Origin: Streptomyces peucetius
Lineage (GTDB): Bacteria > Actinomycetota > Actinomycetes > Streptomycetales > Streptomycetaceae
Assembly: GCF_025854275.1 (NCBI RefSeq)
Contig: NZ_CP107567.1
Coordinates: 2,666,001-2,730,000 of the forward strand
Direction of reading: 5' to 3'
Length of the DNA: 64,000 nucleotides
Shown one piece after another: positions 36,816-45,584 of the stretch (position 1 is the stretch's first letter; each line of letters opens with the position of its first letter). Both the position numbers and the translations under genes were made by a program. Under the pieces are notes generated by a model that was given only the letters and a program-made list of their open reading frames with translations, was not told the origin of the DNA and did not search any database.

Positions 36816-38105
36816 TCAGCGGGCCTCCACCGTGACGAAGTCGCGCAGGACCTCGCCGGTGTAGATCTGGCGCGGGCGGCCGATGCGGGAACCCGGCTCC
36901 TTGATCATCTCGTGCCACTGGGCGATCCAGCCGGGCAGCCGGCCCAGGGCGAACAGCACGGTGAACATCTCGGTCGGGAAGCCCATCGCGCGGTAGATGA
37001 GACCGGTGTAGAAGTCCACGTTCGGGTAGAGGTTGCGCGAGACGAAGTATTCGTCGGAGAGCGCGTGCTCCTCGAGCTTCAGCGCGATGTCGAGCAGCTC
37101 GTCGGACTTGCCGAGGGCGGAGAGGACATCGTGCGCCGCCGCCTTGATGATCTTCGCGCGCGGGTCGAAGCTCTTGTAGACCCGGTGGCCGAAGCCCATC
37201 AGGCGGACGCCGTCCTCCTTGTTCTTCACCTTGCGGATGAAGGAGTCGACATCGCCGCCGTTGGCCTGGATGCCCTCGAGCATCTCCAGCACCGACTGGT
37301 TGGCGCCACCGTGCAGCGGACCCCACAGGGCGCTGATGCCGGCGGAGATCGAGGCGAACATGTTCGCCTGCGAGGAGCCGACCAGGCGGACGGTGGAGGT
37401 GGAGCAGTTCTGCTCGTGGTCCGCGTGCAGGATCAGCAGCTTGTCGAGCGCCGAGACGACGACCGGGTCGAGCTCGTACTCCTGCGCCGGGACCGAGAAG
37501 GTCATGCGCAGGAAGTTCTCCACGTACCCGAGGTCGTTGCGCGGGTAGACGAAGGGGTGGCCGATCGACTTCTTGTACGCGTACGCCGCGATCGTCGGCA
37601 GCTTGGCGAGCAGCCGGATCGTCGACAGGTGGCGCTGCTTCTCGTCGAACGGGTTGTGGCTGTCCTGATAGAACGTCGACAGCGCGCTGACCACGGAGGA
37701 CAGCATGGCCATCGGATGGGCGTCGCGCGGGAACCCCTGGAAGAAGCGCTTGACGTCCTCGTGCAGCAGCGTGTGCTGCGTGATCTCACCCTTGAAGGAC
37801 GCCAGCTCGTCCACTGTCGGCAGCTCGCCGTTGATCAGCAGGGACGCCACCTCGAGGAAGGTGGAGCGCTCGGCCAGCTGCTCGATCGGGTAACCGCGGT
37901 AGCGCAGAATGCCCTGCTCGCCGTCGAGGTAGGTGATGGCGGATTTATAGGCGGCCGTGTTGCCGTATCCGCTGTCCAGGGTGACCAGACCGGTCTGGGC
38001 TCGGAGCTTCCCGATGTCGAAGCCCTTGTCGCCGACGGTGCTCTCGACCACCGGGTAGGTGTATTCACCGTCCGCGTACCGCAGTACTACAGAGTTGTCG
38101 CTCAC
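36816..38105 (-). CDS. gltA: Citrate synthase (type II)
   Basis: The 429-residue enzyme condenses oxaloacetate and acetyl-CoA. Active-site residues are seen in HADHEQNCSTSTVR, GPLHGGANQ (His) and MGFGHRVYKSFDPRAK (His and Arg), with the catalytic Asp later in the chain. Length and N-terminal region (LRYADGEYTYPVVESTVGDKG) fit hexameric type II enzymes. The GTG at 38105 follows GAGGG by 5 bases. The longer frame to 38162 is not needed. It is a stand-alone gene between the leader-like region and recD2. Confidence 0.96.
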   Translation of the reverse strand: MSDNSVVLRYADGEYTYPVVESTVGDKGFDIGKLRAQTGLVTLDSGYGNTAAYKSAITYLDGEQGILRYRGYPIEQLAERSTFLEVASLLINGELPTVDELASFKGEITQHTLLHEDVKRFFQGFPRDAHPMAMLSSVVSALSTFYQDSHNPFDEKQRHLSTIRLLAKLPTIAAYAYKKSIGHPFVYPRNDLGYVENFLRMTFSVPAQEYELDPVVVSALDKLLILHADHEQNCSTSTVRLVGSSQANMFASISAGISALWGPLHGGANQSVLEMLEGIQANGGDVDSFIRKVKNKEDGVRLMGFGHRVYKSFDPRAKIIKAAAHDVLSALGKSDELLDIALKLEEHALSDEYFVSRNLYPNVDFYTGLIYRAMGFPTEMFTVLFALGRLPGWIAQWHEMIKEPGSRIGRPRQIYTGEVLRDFVTVEAR

Positions 38106-38352
38106 GTCATCCCTCACCGACGTAGTGCCTCTTCTTCGAGGTGCCCTGACTGTCTCTACCATCCCCCATTTGGCTCAGGAGAGTGCACTCGGGGTCGACC
38201 ATTGGGCCTATCGGCGGCACTCAGTGCCGCCAACCTGCTCATCTTGCCCCCTTCGCCCGGGTTCCGGAAGCCGAGGGGGGTCGAGGTGGTGTTTCCCACC
38301 TCCGAGGATGCCCGAACCGTCGTCCGGCCGGGCGGGGCCGGCCGGTACGGGG

Positions 38353-40569
38353 TCACACGGCGAGCCGGTGCGCGAGAGCGGTGCAGCGCCTGCCTGCGGA
38401 AACGGTCCGGACGGCCTGACCTATCGCCTTGCGGGACCCGACGAGGACGACGAGCCGCTTCGCCCGGGTGACGGCCGTGTAGAGCAGATTCCGCTGGAGC
38501 ATCATCCAGGCTCCGGTGGTGACCGGGATCACCACCGCCGGGTACTCGCTGCCCTGCGAGCGGTGGATCGTCACCGCGTACGCATGCGCCAGCTCGTCCA
38601 ACTCGTCGAAGTCGTACGCGATCTCTTCGTCCTCGTCGGTCAGCACGGTGAGCCGCTGGTCGTCCGTGTTCAGCGAGGTGACCACGCCCACCGTGCCGTT
38701 GAAGACACCGTTACGCCCTTTGTCGTAGTTGTTGCGGATCTGGGTGACCTTGTCGCCGACGCGGAAGACCCGGCCGCCGAACCGCTTCTCCGGGAGCTCC
38801 GGCCGCGCCGGTGTGATCGCCTGCTGAAGCAGCCCGTTGAGCGTCCCTGCGCCGGCCGGCCCGCGGTGCATCGGCGCCAGCACCTGCACGTCACGGCGCG
38901 GATCGAGACCGAATTTCGCGGGAATGCGGCGCGCCGCCACATCGACCGTCAACCGGCCGGCGTCCTCGGTCTCCTCCTCCACGAACAGGAAGAAGTCCTC
39001 GAGCCCCGTGGTGAGCGGCTGCTGTCCGGAGTTGATCCGGTGGGCGTTGGTGACGACGCCGGACTGCTGGGCCTGCCGGAAGATCCGCGTGAGACGCACG
39101 TTCGGGACGGGGCCGCCGTCGGCGAGCAGGTCGCGCAGGACCTCACCGGCACCGACGCTCGGCAGCTGGTCGACGTCCCCCACCATCAGCAGGTGCGCGC
39201 CCGGAGCCACGGCCTTTACCAGCTTGTTCGCCAGCAGCAGGTCGAGCATCGACGCCTCGTCGACGACGACCAGGTCGGCGTCCAGCGGCCGGTCCCGGTC
39301 GTACGCCGCGTCGCCGCCCGGCTTCAGCTCCAGCAGCCGGTGCACGGTCGAGGCCTCAGCCCCGGTCAGCTCGGCGAGCCGCTTGGCGGCGCGGCCGGTG
39401 GGAGCCGCGAGGACCACCTTCGCCTTCTTCGCCCGGGCCAGCTCGACGACGGAGCGGACGGTGAAGGACTTGCCGCAGCCCGGTCCGCCCGTCAGCACGG
39501 CCACCTTGCTGGTCAGCGCCAGCTTGACCGCGGCCTCCTGCTCGGGCGCGAGCTCGGCCCCCGTGCGCTCGGCGAGCCAGGCCAGCGCCTTGTCCCAGGC
39601 CACGTCCCGGAAGGCCGCCATCCGGTCATCCTCGGCCGTCAGCAGCCGCCGCAGCTGCCCCGCGAGGGACAGCTCCGCACGGTGGAAGGGGACCAGGTAC
39701 ACGGCCGTCACGGGCTCGCCCCCGTCCCGCCCTGGCACCCGTTCCCGTACGACGCCCTCCTCGTCGGCCGCGAGCTCGGCGAGGCAGTCGATGACCAGGC
39801 CGGTGTCGACGGCGAGCAGCTTCACCGCGTCCGAGATCAGCTGTTCCTCGGGCAGGAAGCAGTGCCCCTGGTCGGTGGACTGGGACAGGGCGTACTGCAG
39901 GCCGGCCTTGACCCGCTCCGGACTGTCGTGGGGTATGCCGACCGCCTGGGCGATCCGGTCGGCGGTCAGGAAGCCGATGCCCCACACGTCGGCCGCGAGT
40001 CGGTACGGCTGGTTCTTCACGACCGAGATCGAGGCGTCCTCGTACTTCTTGTAGATCCGCACCGCGATGGACGTCGACACGCCCACGCCCTGGAGGAAGA
40101 CCATGACCTCCTTGATGGCCTTCTGCTCCTCCCACGCGGCGCCGATCAGCTTCGTCCGCTTCGGCCCCAGTCCGGGCACCTCGATGAGCCGCTTCGGCTC
40201 CTGCTCGATGACGTCGAGGGTCTCTGTGCCGAAGTGGTCGACGATCCGCTCGGCGATCTTCGGCCCGATGCCCTTGATCAGACCGGAGCCCAGATACCGG
40301 CGTATGCCCTGGACGGTGGCCGGCAGGACCGTCGTGTAGTTCTCCACGGTGAACTGCTTGCCGTACTGCGGGTGGGAGCCCCAACGGCCCTCCATCCGCA
40401 GCGACTCGCCGACCTGCGCGCCGAGCAGCGAGCCGACGACGGTGAGCAGGTCACCGCCGCGACCGGTGTCGACTCGCGCGACCGTGTAGCCGTTGTCCTC
40501 GTTGGCATACGTGATCCGCTCGAGGACGCCCTCGAGCACGGCGGGTTGGAAGACGGCCGGATTGGACAT
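38353..40569 (-). CDS. recD2: ATP-dependent helicase RecD2
   Basis: The 738-residue superfamily 1B 5'-3' DNA helicase is of the RecD2 type, which works without RecBC. It shows an N-terminal OB-like region (GVLERITYANEDNGYTVARV), tandem HhH helices (IKGIGPKIAERIVDHFG), Walker A GGPGCGKSFT, Walker B VVDEASMLD, GDVDQLPSVGAG, RIFRQAQQS and the C-terminal TIHRSQGSEYPAVV and YTAVTRAK motifs. RecD2 is linked to replication-fork repair. The ATG at 40569 is the first in frame. Confidence 0.94.
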   Translation of the reverse strand: MSNPAVFQPAVLEGVLERITYANEDNGYTVARVDTGRGGDLLTVVGSLLGAQVGESLRMEGRWGSHPQYGKQFTVENYTTVLPATVQGIRRYLGSGLIKGIGPKIAERIVDHFGTETLDVIEQEPKRLIEVPGLGPKRTKLIGAAWEEQKAIKEVMVFLQGVGVSTSIAVRIYKKYEDASISVVKNQPYRLAADVWGIGFLTADRIAQAVGIPHDSPERVKAGLQYALSQSTDQGHCFLPEEQLISDAVKLLAVDTGLVIDCLAELAADEEGVVRERVPGRDGGEPVTAVYLVPFHRAELSLAGQLRRLLTAEDDRMAAFRDVAWDKALAWLAERTGAELAPEQEAAVKLALTSKVAVLTGGPGCGKSFTVRSVVELARAKKAKVVLAAPTGRAAKRLAELTGAEASTVHRLLELKPGGDAAYDRDRPLDADLVVVDEASMLDLLLANKLVKAVAPGAHLLMVGDVDQLPSVGAGEVLRDLLADGGPVPNVRLTRIFRQAQQSGVVTNAHRINSGQQPLTTGLEDFFLFVEEETEDAGRLTVDVAARRIPAKFGLDPRRDVQVLAPMHRGPAGAGTLNGLLQQAITPARPELPEKRFGGRVFRVGDKVTQIRNNYDKGRNGVFNGTVGVVTSLNTDDQRLTVLTDEDEEIAYDFDELDELAHAYAVTIHRSQGSEYPAVVIPVTTGAWMMLQRNLLYTAVTRAKRLVVLVGSRKAIGQAVRTVSAGRRCTALAHRLAV

Positions 40570-40856
40570 GACCCGACGTTATCGCCCCGGTCGGACACGG
40601 CGGTCGGCCTGTGGACAACCGGCCGCGGAAAGCCAAGGGGGCCCGATCGACGACCGGGCCCCTCACGCTCCCCCCATCACGTCAAGGCTCGGCGCCGTCC
40701 CCCCGGATGCGCACCCCCGTGAACCTGACGACACATACGACTCCGGTCACGCAGAGATGGTTGCACGAACGCGGGGAGTAGTTTCCGCCATGTTCACCGC
40801 TCGGTTCCGGCCGGCGTCACGGCCCGGCTTCGGACTCCCCGCCCGCCGCGCCGGCG
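40570..40856. other. Intergenic region upstream of recD2
   Basis: These 287 bases hold the recD2 promoter region and a perfect hairpin at 40638-40662. I see no supported gene. Confidence 0.4.
40638..40662 (-). terminator. Hairpin between the sigma-factor operon and recD2
   Basis: GGGGCCCG and CGGGCCCC pair perfectly around 9 bases. It lies ~195 bases past the stop at 40857 and just upstream of recD2, so it probably insulates the two. Confidence 0.5.
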
Positions 40857-41549
40857 TCACCGCCCGAAGCGTCCGAAACGCTGCTCCAGCAGCACCGAGC
40901 CGTCCGCCGCGTACGCGGTCACCGTCCACCCCTCGATTCCATGGCTCGCGTCGCCGAAGGCGTAGTACGCGCCCCAGTCCACGGGACCGGGCAGACGCAG
41001 GACGGGGGCCGGGAGCCGCTCGCCCGAGTCGAGGCGGACCTCCATCCTGGCCGGGACCGAGTCCGCGCGGAACGCGCCCTGGAAGAGAGGGTGTCCGGCT
41101 CCGGTGGACAGGCCCGAGCTGAGACTGTTCGGACGGATGCTGTCGCCCGCGTACTGCCTCGCCTGCTCCACGGACGCCCGGATGTCGCCCGTCCCCACGA
41201 CGTAGTTCTGCCTGCCGTCCGGCAGCAGCGCCATGCTGTGCCCGTGGCCGAGGGGCACCGGCCGGTACGGCCGGACCGTGCTGACCGCCGGCGGGTCGGG
41301 CGCCGGCAGCACCGTGGCCGGGGGCGCCGTGGCCGGGGGCGCCGGTTCCCGGGCCGGAGACGGGCCGCCGACGGCGGCGAAGGCCAGCAGCGCGGCCGCC
41401 GCCGTGGCCGTTCCGGCGAGCCCGGCCGTGCGCCGGCGGCGCGCCGTGCGTCCACGGCACAGCACTTCCTCGACCGGCGCGGGACCGTGCGGCACCGTGT
41501 CCGCCTCGCGGCGCAGTGCCTCCCGCAGGCGCATGTCGTCCTCGTTCAC
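40857..41549 (-). CDS. Membrane protein encoded with a SigE-family sigma factor (putative anti-sigma)
   Basis: The 230-residue protein has a short cytoplasmic N-terminus (NEDDMRLREALRREADTV), an Arg-rich stretch, one transmembrane helix (TAGLAGTATAAAALLAFAAV) and an extracytoplasmic domain. That domain contains LLPDGRQNYVVGTGDIRASV, GDSIRPNSLSSGL and FQGAFRADSVPARMEVRL, closely matching the secreted protein at 42173. Its gene starts 13 bases after the sigma-factor stop, typical of sigma/anti-sigma pairs, but no zinc anti-sigma motif is seen. The GTG at 41549 follows GGGAG by 8 bases. Confidence 0.78.
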   Translation of the reverse strand: MNEDDMRLREALRREADTVPHGPAPVEEVLCRGRTARRRRTAGLAGTATAAAALLAFAAVGGPSPAREPAPPATAPPATVLPAPDPPAVSTVRPYRPVPLGHGHSMALLPDGRQNYVVGTGDIRASVEQARQYAGDSIRPNSLSSGLSTGAGHPLFQGAFRADSVPARMEVRLDSGERLPAPVLRLPGPVDWGAYYAFGDASHGIEGWTVTAYAADGSVLLEQRFGRFGR

Positions 41550-41562
41550 GGCCGCCGCTCCC

Positions 41563-42090
41563 TCATTGCCCCACCGGTACCAGGTCCGGCTGCTCACGCA
41601 GTTTCTTCAGTGCCCGCGCCGCATGGCTGCGCACGGTTCCCACGCCGGTGCCCAGCAGCCGGGCCACCTCGCTCTCGCTGCGGTCCTCCAGATAACGGAG
41701 CACGACCACCGCCCGCTGCTTCGCCGGCAGCCGGGCCAGCGCGTCAAGAACGGCGCTGCGTTCGGCGACGGAGTCGGCGCGGTCCGGCACGGATGACTCC
41801 GGGAAGCGATGGGTGAGCCACTCACGGAGCCGCATGCGCCGCAGACGGTCCACGTTTGTATTGATCATGATGCGCCACACATAGGAGTCCGGGTCGTCGG
41901 CGCCCTGTATGCGCTCCCACTTCACATAGGCCTTGGCGAGCGCGGCCTGCACCAGGTCCTCCGCGTCGTGGTGATGCCCGGTCAGGAGATGGGCGGTCCG
42001 CAGCATGCGAGGCCAGCGGCTGACCACGAAAGCCCGGAAGTCCGCCTCCGTACTGCTCTTCAATCGAGTCCTCGAGTCCGCCGTCCGCAT
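41563..42090 (-). CDS. SigE-family (ECF-like) RNA polymerase sigma factor
   Basis: The 175-residue sigma factor has region 2 (RTAHLLTGHHHDAEDLVQAA, AYVKWERI, YVWRIMINTNVDRLRR) and region 4 (LPAKQRAVVVLRYLEDRSES, then GVGTVRSHAARALKKL). This is the actinobacterial SigE-family ECF (TIGR02983) type. It lies between two paralogous proteins that are probably its regulator and an exported partner. The ATG at 42090 begins MRTADSRT; a GTG three codons upstream (42099) is possible. Confidence 0.88.
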   Translation of the reverse strand: MRTADSRTRLKSSTEADFRAFVVSRWPRMLRTAHLLTGHHHDAEDLVQAALAKAYVKWERIQGADDPDSYVWRIMINTNVDRLRRMRLREWLTHRFPESSVPDRADSVAERSAVLDALARLPAKQRAVVVLRYLEDRSESEVARLLGTGVGTVRSHAARALKKLREQPDLVPVGQ

Positions 42091-42172
42091 GCGGCGCACG
42101 CCACGCTGTCGTGCCGCTCCCTCGTCATCGGCACGACAGCGTGGCACGAACGCACCACGGGCGGCTCTGTCG

Positions 42173-42799
42173 TCAGCGGCCGGCGAGGAAGGGCTTGAAC
42201 GACAGGGTCGCGAGCACCGCGCCGTCGGCGCCGTACGCGGTGACCTCGGTGGTGTCCTTCGGGGCACCGGCCCCGGCGGCGTCGAGGTAGTACGTGCCCC
42301 ACCCGGGATCGCCCGGCAGCATGAGCACACCGGCGTCCCGCTCGGGGCCGGTGCCGACGCGGACGGTGATGCGCGCGGGCACCGTGTCGGTCCGGAAGGC
42401 GCCGGTGAACAGCGCGTCGTCCCCGTCGGTGTGCAGCCCGCCGCTGAGGCTGTTCGGCCGGATGCTGTCGCCCACGTACCCCTTGGCCTGTGCGACCGAC
42501 TCCGCGAAGTCGTCCCCCCAGACCACCACATAGTTCTGCCTGCCCTGCGGCAGCAGCCCCATCCTGGCGCCCTGGCCTATCTCCACGGGCTCGTAGGGCT
42601 GCACGACGCGCGGCCCGGGCGCTTCCGCGGCATCGGCGCCCGCCGCCCGCAGGGATTCAGTGCTTCCGGCCGCGGCCTCGGGGGCCCCGGCCACGGCCTG
42701 CGCCTGCTGGGCCGAGCCGCCGAGGGCGAGCGCCGTGCCGGCACCACCCGCGAGAGCCATCGCCACGGCCCCTGCCATGACGAGCCTCTTGGTCTTCAT
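42173..42799 (-). CDS. Secreted paralogue of the putative anti-sigma protein
   Basis: The 208-residue exported protein has signal peptide MKTKRLVMAGAVAMALAGGA with a cleavage site near LALGGSA. Its mature part repeats the blocks of the 40857 protein: MGLLPQGRQNYVVVWGDDF, SVAQAKGYVGDSIRPNSLSG, LFTGAFRTDTVPARITVRV. It lacks the cytoplasmic region and the anchor. It is upstream of the sigma-factor gene and probably cotranscribed. The ATG follows GGAGG by 4 bases. Function unknown. Confidence 0.8.
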   Translation of the reverse strand: MKTKRLVMAGAVAMALAGGAGTALALGGSAQQAQAVAGAPEAAAGSTESLRAAGADAAEAPGPRVVQPYEPVEIGQGARMGLLPQGRQNYVVVWGDDFAESVAQAKGYVGDSIRPNSLSGGLHTDGDDALFTGAFRTDTVPARITVRVGTGPERDAGVLMLPGDPGWGTYYLDAAGAGAPKDTTEVTAYGADGAVLATLSFKPFLAGR

Positions 42800-42917
42800 G
42801 TGTCCTCCGCTGATCGGGACTTGCCTTCACGTCTCAGACGACGGGCGGCCCTCGCTTCTATGTCGTCGGCGGAGAATTTCTTTCCGGACCTGCCACAAGC
42901 CCCGGCACAGGAGCACC

Positions 42918-43217
42918 TCACCACGGCCGGTCAGGACCACCGCCCTCGCGGCGGCTCTCGGCCACCCGTCTCACGTCCCGCAACGACTCACTCAGCCGGG
43001 CAGCCAGAAAGTGCAGTTCGCCGTATGTCACCCGGCGGTCCGCCAGCATCTCCGCCGCATGGTCGAGCAAGTCGCCCGCCATGCCGAGCTGGACGCTCTC
43101 CACGGCGTCCGCGACGCGCGAAACCGGGCCGGTCCCGTCACCGATGACGTAGCAGGGCTTGCCCTCCGGCCCGGTCCAGGGCAGCAGCCTCACCCGGTCC
43201 GGCGGCGACCCGTTCAT
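42918..43217 (-). CDS. Small conserved protein linked to an XRE regulator
   Basis: The 99-residue soluble protein includes CYVIGDGTGPVSRVADAVES and GMAGDLLDHAAEMLADRRVT. I do not recognise a named domain. Small genes like this commonly flank XRE/DUF397 regulators in Streptomyces. The ATG at 43217 follows GGAG by 8 bases and overlaps the stop of the upstream small gene (ATGA), so the two are coupled. Confidence 0.65.
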   Translation of the reverse strand: MNGSPPDRVRLLPWTGPEGKPCYVIGDGTGPVSRVADAVESVQLGMAGDLLDHAAEMLADRRVTYGELHFLAARLSESLRDVRRVAESRREGGGPDRPW

Positions 43218-43495
43218 CCGCCCCACTCCCCCGTGCGGTTCCACCGATGCCCGATGTCCACCCCGCGCACGGCGAACCACACGGTGCGCCGCCGCGCCCG
43301 CTGCCGTCTCTCGTGCTCCACGAGATACGGGCGGACCAGTGCGCTGTCCTCGCCACACAGGGGGCGCTCGCCGACGCGGCGGGCGGTGAGGCCCGCGACG
43401 TAGCGGCACGAGTACGGGGTGGGCGGCGGGTGTTCACCGCCGCCGTCGCGTCGCGGCGGCAACGACGCCACCAACCATCCGAGAAGTCGTGTCAT
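43214..43495 (-). CDS. Small basic protein of unknown function
   Basis: The 93-residue Arg-rich protein begins MTRLLGWLVASLPPRRDGG, with Cys in YSCRYV and PLCGEDSALVRPYLVEHERR. It might be a short zinc-binding or DNA-associated protein. No family recognised. GGAG lies 10 bases before the ATG. It is divergent from the XRE gene, with 130 bases between starts, and coupled to the next small gene. Confidence 0.6.
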   Translation of the reverse strand: MTRLLGWLVASLPPRRDGGGEHPPPTPYSCRYVAGLTARRVGERPLCGEDSALVRPYLVEHERRQRARRRTVWFAVRGVDIGHRWNRTGEWGG

Positions 43496-43625
43496 GAGCT
43501 CTGCTCTCCGGTCCACAGGGCCACAGCTCTCTGTGGCCAACCGCTCACAGAGTGAGGTCGCCACTGGCTAGGCTGCCAGTACCGGACGCTTGACAGCGCG
43601 CCCGTCAGGTTGGGGAGTTGGTCCT

Positions 43626-44477
43626 ATGGAACACGGTCGCAGGCAGCGGACACCGCGCCCCTCGCGCATCCCGCGCACTCCGCGCGAGAAGTACGGGGAG
43701 GAGCTGAGACTGAGGCGGACCGCCGCCGAACTGACCCAGGAGGCCCTGGGCGAGCAGGTCGTGTGCTCGCCGACGCTGATCAGCCACTACGAGGCAGGCC
43801 GGCGGCTGCCGAGCCCGGACGACGCCCGGCGGATCGACCGGGCGCTGGGGACGGACGGGTTCTTCGCCCGCTGGCTGGAGGACCTGGAGACGAAGTACGC
43901 GGACCATTTCGCGGCGGTCGCGGAGCTCGAACAACAGGCCTGCCTGATCCAGCAGTTCGCTCTCTCGATCGTGCCCGGACTGCTCCAGACCGACGACTAC
44001 GCCCGGGCGATCTTCCGTTCCTACCGCCCGAACCACCGGCCGGAGGAACTTGACCGAGCGGTCGTCATCCGAACAGAGCGTGCCCGAATCCTGGAGGGAC
44101 TCTCGAAACCCGTCATGTGGACGCTGCTCGACGAGGCGGTGCTGCGCCGGCAGGTGGGCGGCCCTCGAACCATGGCAGATCAGTTGCACAAGATCGCGGA
44201 CATGGCGGAGGCGGGACGGCTGCGCCTGCATGTCCTCCCCTTCGGCTCAGGCGCGCACGCGCTGATGGAGAGCCTGCTGACCCTCATGGACTTCGAGGAC
44301 TCGGCCCCGATCGCCTATGTGGAAGGCCTGTTCACCGGCCGCCTGATGGACGAACCGGCCCTGGTGAGCGCCAGTCAGACCGCCTACGCTCTTGCGCTGA
44401 GCGACGCCTTGTCGCAGCAGGAGTCCCTGGCCCTGGTGAGGGCGGCAGCAGAGGAACACGAACATGGTCAGCAGTGA
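43626..44477 (+). CDS. XRE-family HTH regulator with DUF5753
   Basis: The 283-residue protein has an N-terminal XRE HTH (LRLRRTAAELTQEALGEQVV, CSPTLISHYEAGRRLPS) followed by the actinobacterial DUF5753 domain (IVPGLLQTDDYARAIFRSY, LHVLPFGSGAHALMESLLTL). Such proteins are encoded with a DUF397 partner and often control development or antibiotic genes. The ATG follows GGGGAG by 8 bases. The stop overlaps the DUF397 start by 14 bases. Confidence 0.88.
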   Translation: MEHGRRQRTPRPSRIPRTPREKYGEELRLRRTAAELTQEALGEQVVCSPTLISHYEAGRRLPSPDDARRIDRALGTDGFFARWLEDLETKYADHFAAVAELEQQACLIQQFALSIVPGLLQTDDYARAIFRSYRPNHRPEELDRAVVIRTERARILEGLSKPVMWTLLDEAVLRRQVGGPRTMADQLHKIADMAEAGRLRLHVLPFGSGAHALMESLLTLMDFEDSAPIAYVEGLFTGRLMDEPALVSASQTAYALALSDALSQQESLALVRAAAEEHEHGQQ

Positions 44478-44688
44478 GCCCACCGTCCGCGACGCGTCCA
44501 CGCTCGGCGGATGGTTCAAGTCGAGCTACAGCGGCGGTGGCCAGGGCGAGTGCCTCGAAGTCGCGCACGGCCACGCCGACGTCCCCGTACGGGACAGCAA
44601 GCGCGCGACCGGCCCCGCCGTGGTGTTCTCGGCGGGCGGCTGGTCGGCGTTCGTGACGGCGATCCGGAGCGGCGACCTGGCCGCGTGA
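44464..44688 (+). CDS. DUF397 protein (partner of XRE/DUF5753 regulator)
   Basis: The 74-residue protein has the DUF397 pattern: WFKSSYSGGGQGECLEVAHG, PVRDSKRATGPAVVFSA and W-x-x-F at the C-terminus. DUF397 proteins are probably small partners or antagonists of the adjacent XRE protein, resembling a toxin-antitoxin-like or anti-regulator pair. The ATG lies inside the 3' end of the XRE gene. Confidence 0.85.
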   Translation: MVSSEPTVRDASTLGGWFKSSYSGGGQGECLEVAHGHADVPVRDSKRATGPAVVFSAGGWSAFVTAIRSGDLAA

Positions 44689-44774
44689 GCGGCCCGGACA
44701 CGGCGGCGCCTTTACGCCATCGCGCCCGAGGTACTTCGTTGCTCGCGAGAAGTTCCTCGTGACAGCATTTGTGC

Positions 44775-45320
44775 GTGCGTGACAACGGGGACGAAATACC
44801 GGAGCCTTCTCGGCTCTCCAGACTTTCGGAGTTGGCCGACCTTCCGGAGTGGACCGAGCCCGCCGAACCTGCCGACCCTGCCGGCCCGGGTGCTTCCGCG
44901 GCATCAGCGGAGCTGCCTGAGCAACCGGCATCGCTCGCGAGCGCGTCGGTCGTGGACGAGGCGGCTGCTGCGCGGCGTCGGTTCGCGCGGTTGCTGGGTG
45001 AATTCCGGCGTACGGCGGTGCTGGTGCCGTTCGATGCGCACGGGACTTTGTGGACGGCGGATTTCAACGGGGTGCGGTGGATCTGCGCGTTCTCCGACGA
45101 GGAGGCGCTGTCCCGGTTCGCCCGGGCCCAGGGGGGCGCGGGGCGTGAGTGGGAGTACCGCACGATCCTGGGTGCGCGGCTGCTGGATGTGATGGTGCCG
45201 ATGCTGCCGGGGCCGGCGGGGGTCGCGTTGGATGCGGGCAGTGAGGAGGGCATGTTGTTCCCGCCGGTGGCGGGGATCGTGCCGGATGAGGTTGCGGTGG
45301 ATCTCGGGGGGACGCGGTGA
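44775..45320 (+). CDS. SseB-like domain protein of the toxin locus
   Basis: The 181-residue protein has a low-complexity acidic N-terminus (PAEPADPAGPGASA) and a folded C-terminal part with LLGEFRRTAVLVPFDAHGTL, WICAFSDEEALSRFARAQGG and VALDAGSEEG, the pattern of the SseB N-terminal domain family. It often precedes T7SS/RHS genes in actinobacteria. Its role is unknown. The start is uncertain, with GTG 44775 or TTG 44769 and no clear RBS. Its TGA overlaps the GTG of the next gene (GTGA). Confidence 0.68.
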   Translation: MRDNGDEIPEPSRLSRLSELADLPEWTEPAEPADPAGPGASAASAELPEQPASLASASVVDEAAAARRRFARLLGEFRRTAVLVPFDAHGTLWTADFNGVRWICAFSDEEALSRFARAQGGAGREWEYRTILGARLLDVMVPMLPGPAGVALDAGSEEGMLFPPVAGIVPDEVAVDLGGTR

Positions 45321-45579
45321 GTGGGGAGAACGCTGATCTGGTGGCGCCGCCGTCGGCTTTGGCGGAGATCGCGAAAGGTATCAATCTGGCGCATGCCGAG
45401 CTGAAGGAGCTCGGGATGATCGGTCAGGCGTCGGTCGGCCGCGGGTTTTCGGACCTTGCGTTGTCGGGCCTGGAGTTGGGTCACGGCGGGCTGACGGCCC
45501 AGTTCGAGACGTTCTGCAACCGGTGGGAGTGGGGAGTTCGGGCCCTGACCCTGAAGGGAAACGCGTTCGCTCAGGGGGT
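45317..45579 (+). pseudogene. 5' part of a WXG-like partner gene interrupted by an IS110 element
   Basis: The frame opens with GTG overlapping the previous stop and codes 87 residues of native sequence (ALAEIAKGINLAHAELKELG, then FCNRWEWGVRALTLKGNAF) before the IS begins after a GT dinucleotide. The transcribed frame then runs into the IS and stops at 45715. Joined to 47021-47405 it makes a continuous 215-residue frame, without loss or gain apart from the duplicated GT. The helical RWEWG motif and position suggest a T7SS-associated partner of the RHS protein. Confidence 0.85.
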
Positions 45580-45584
45580 CCTAC

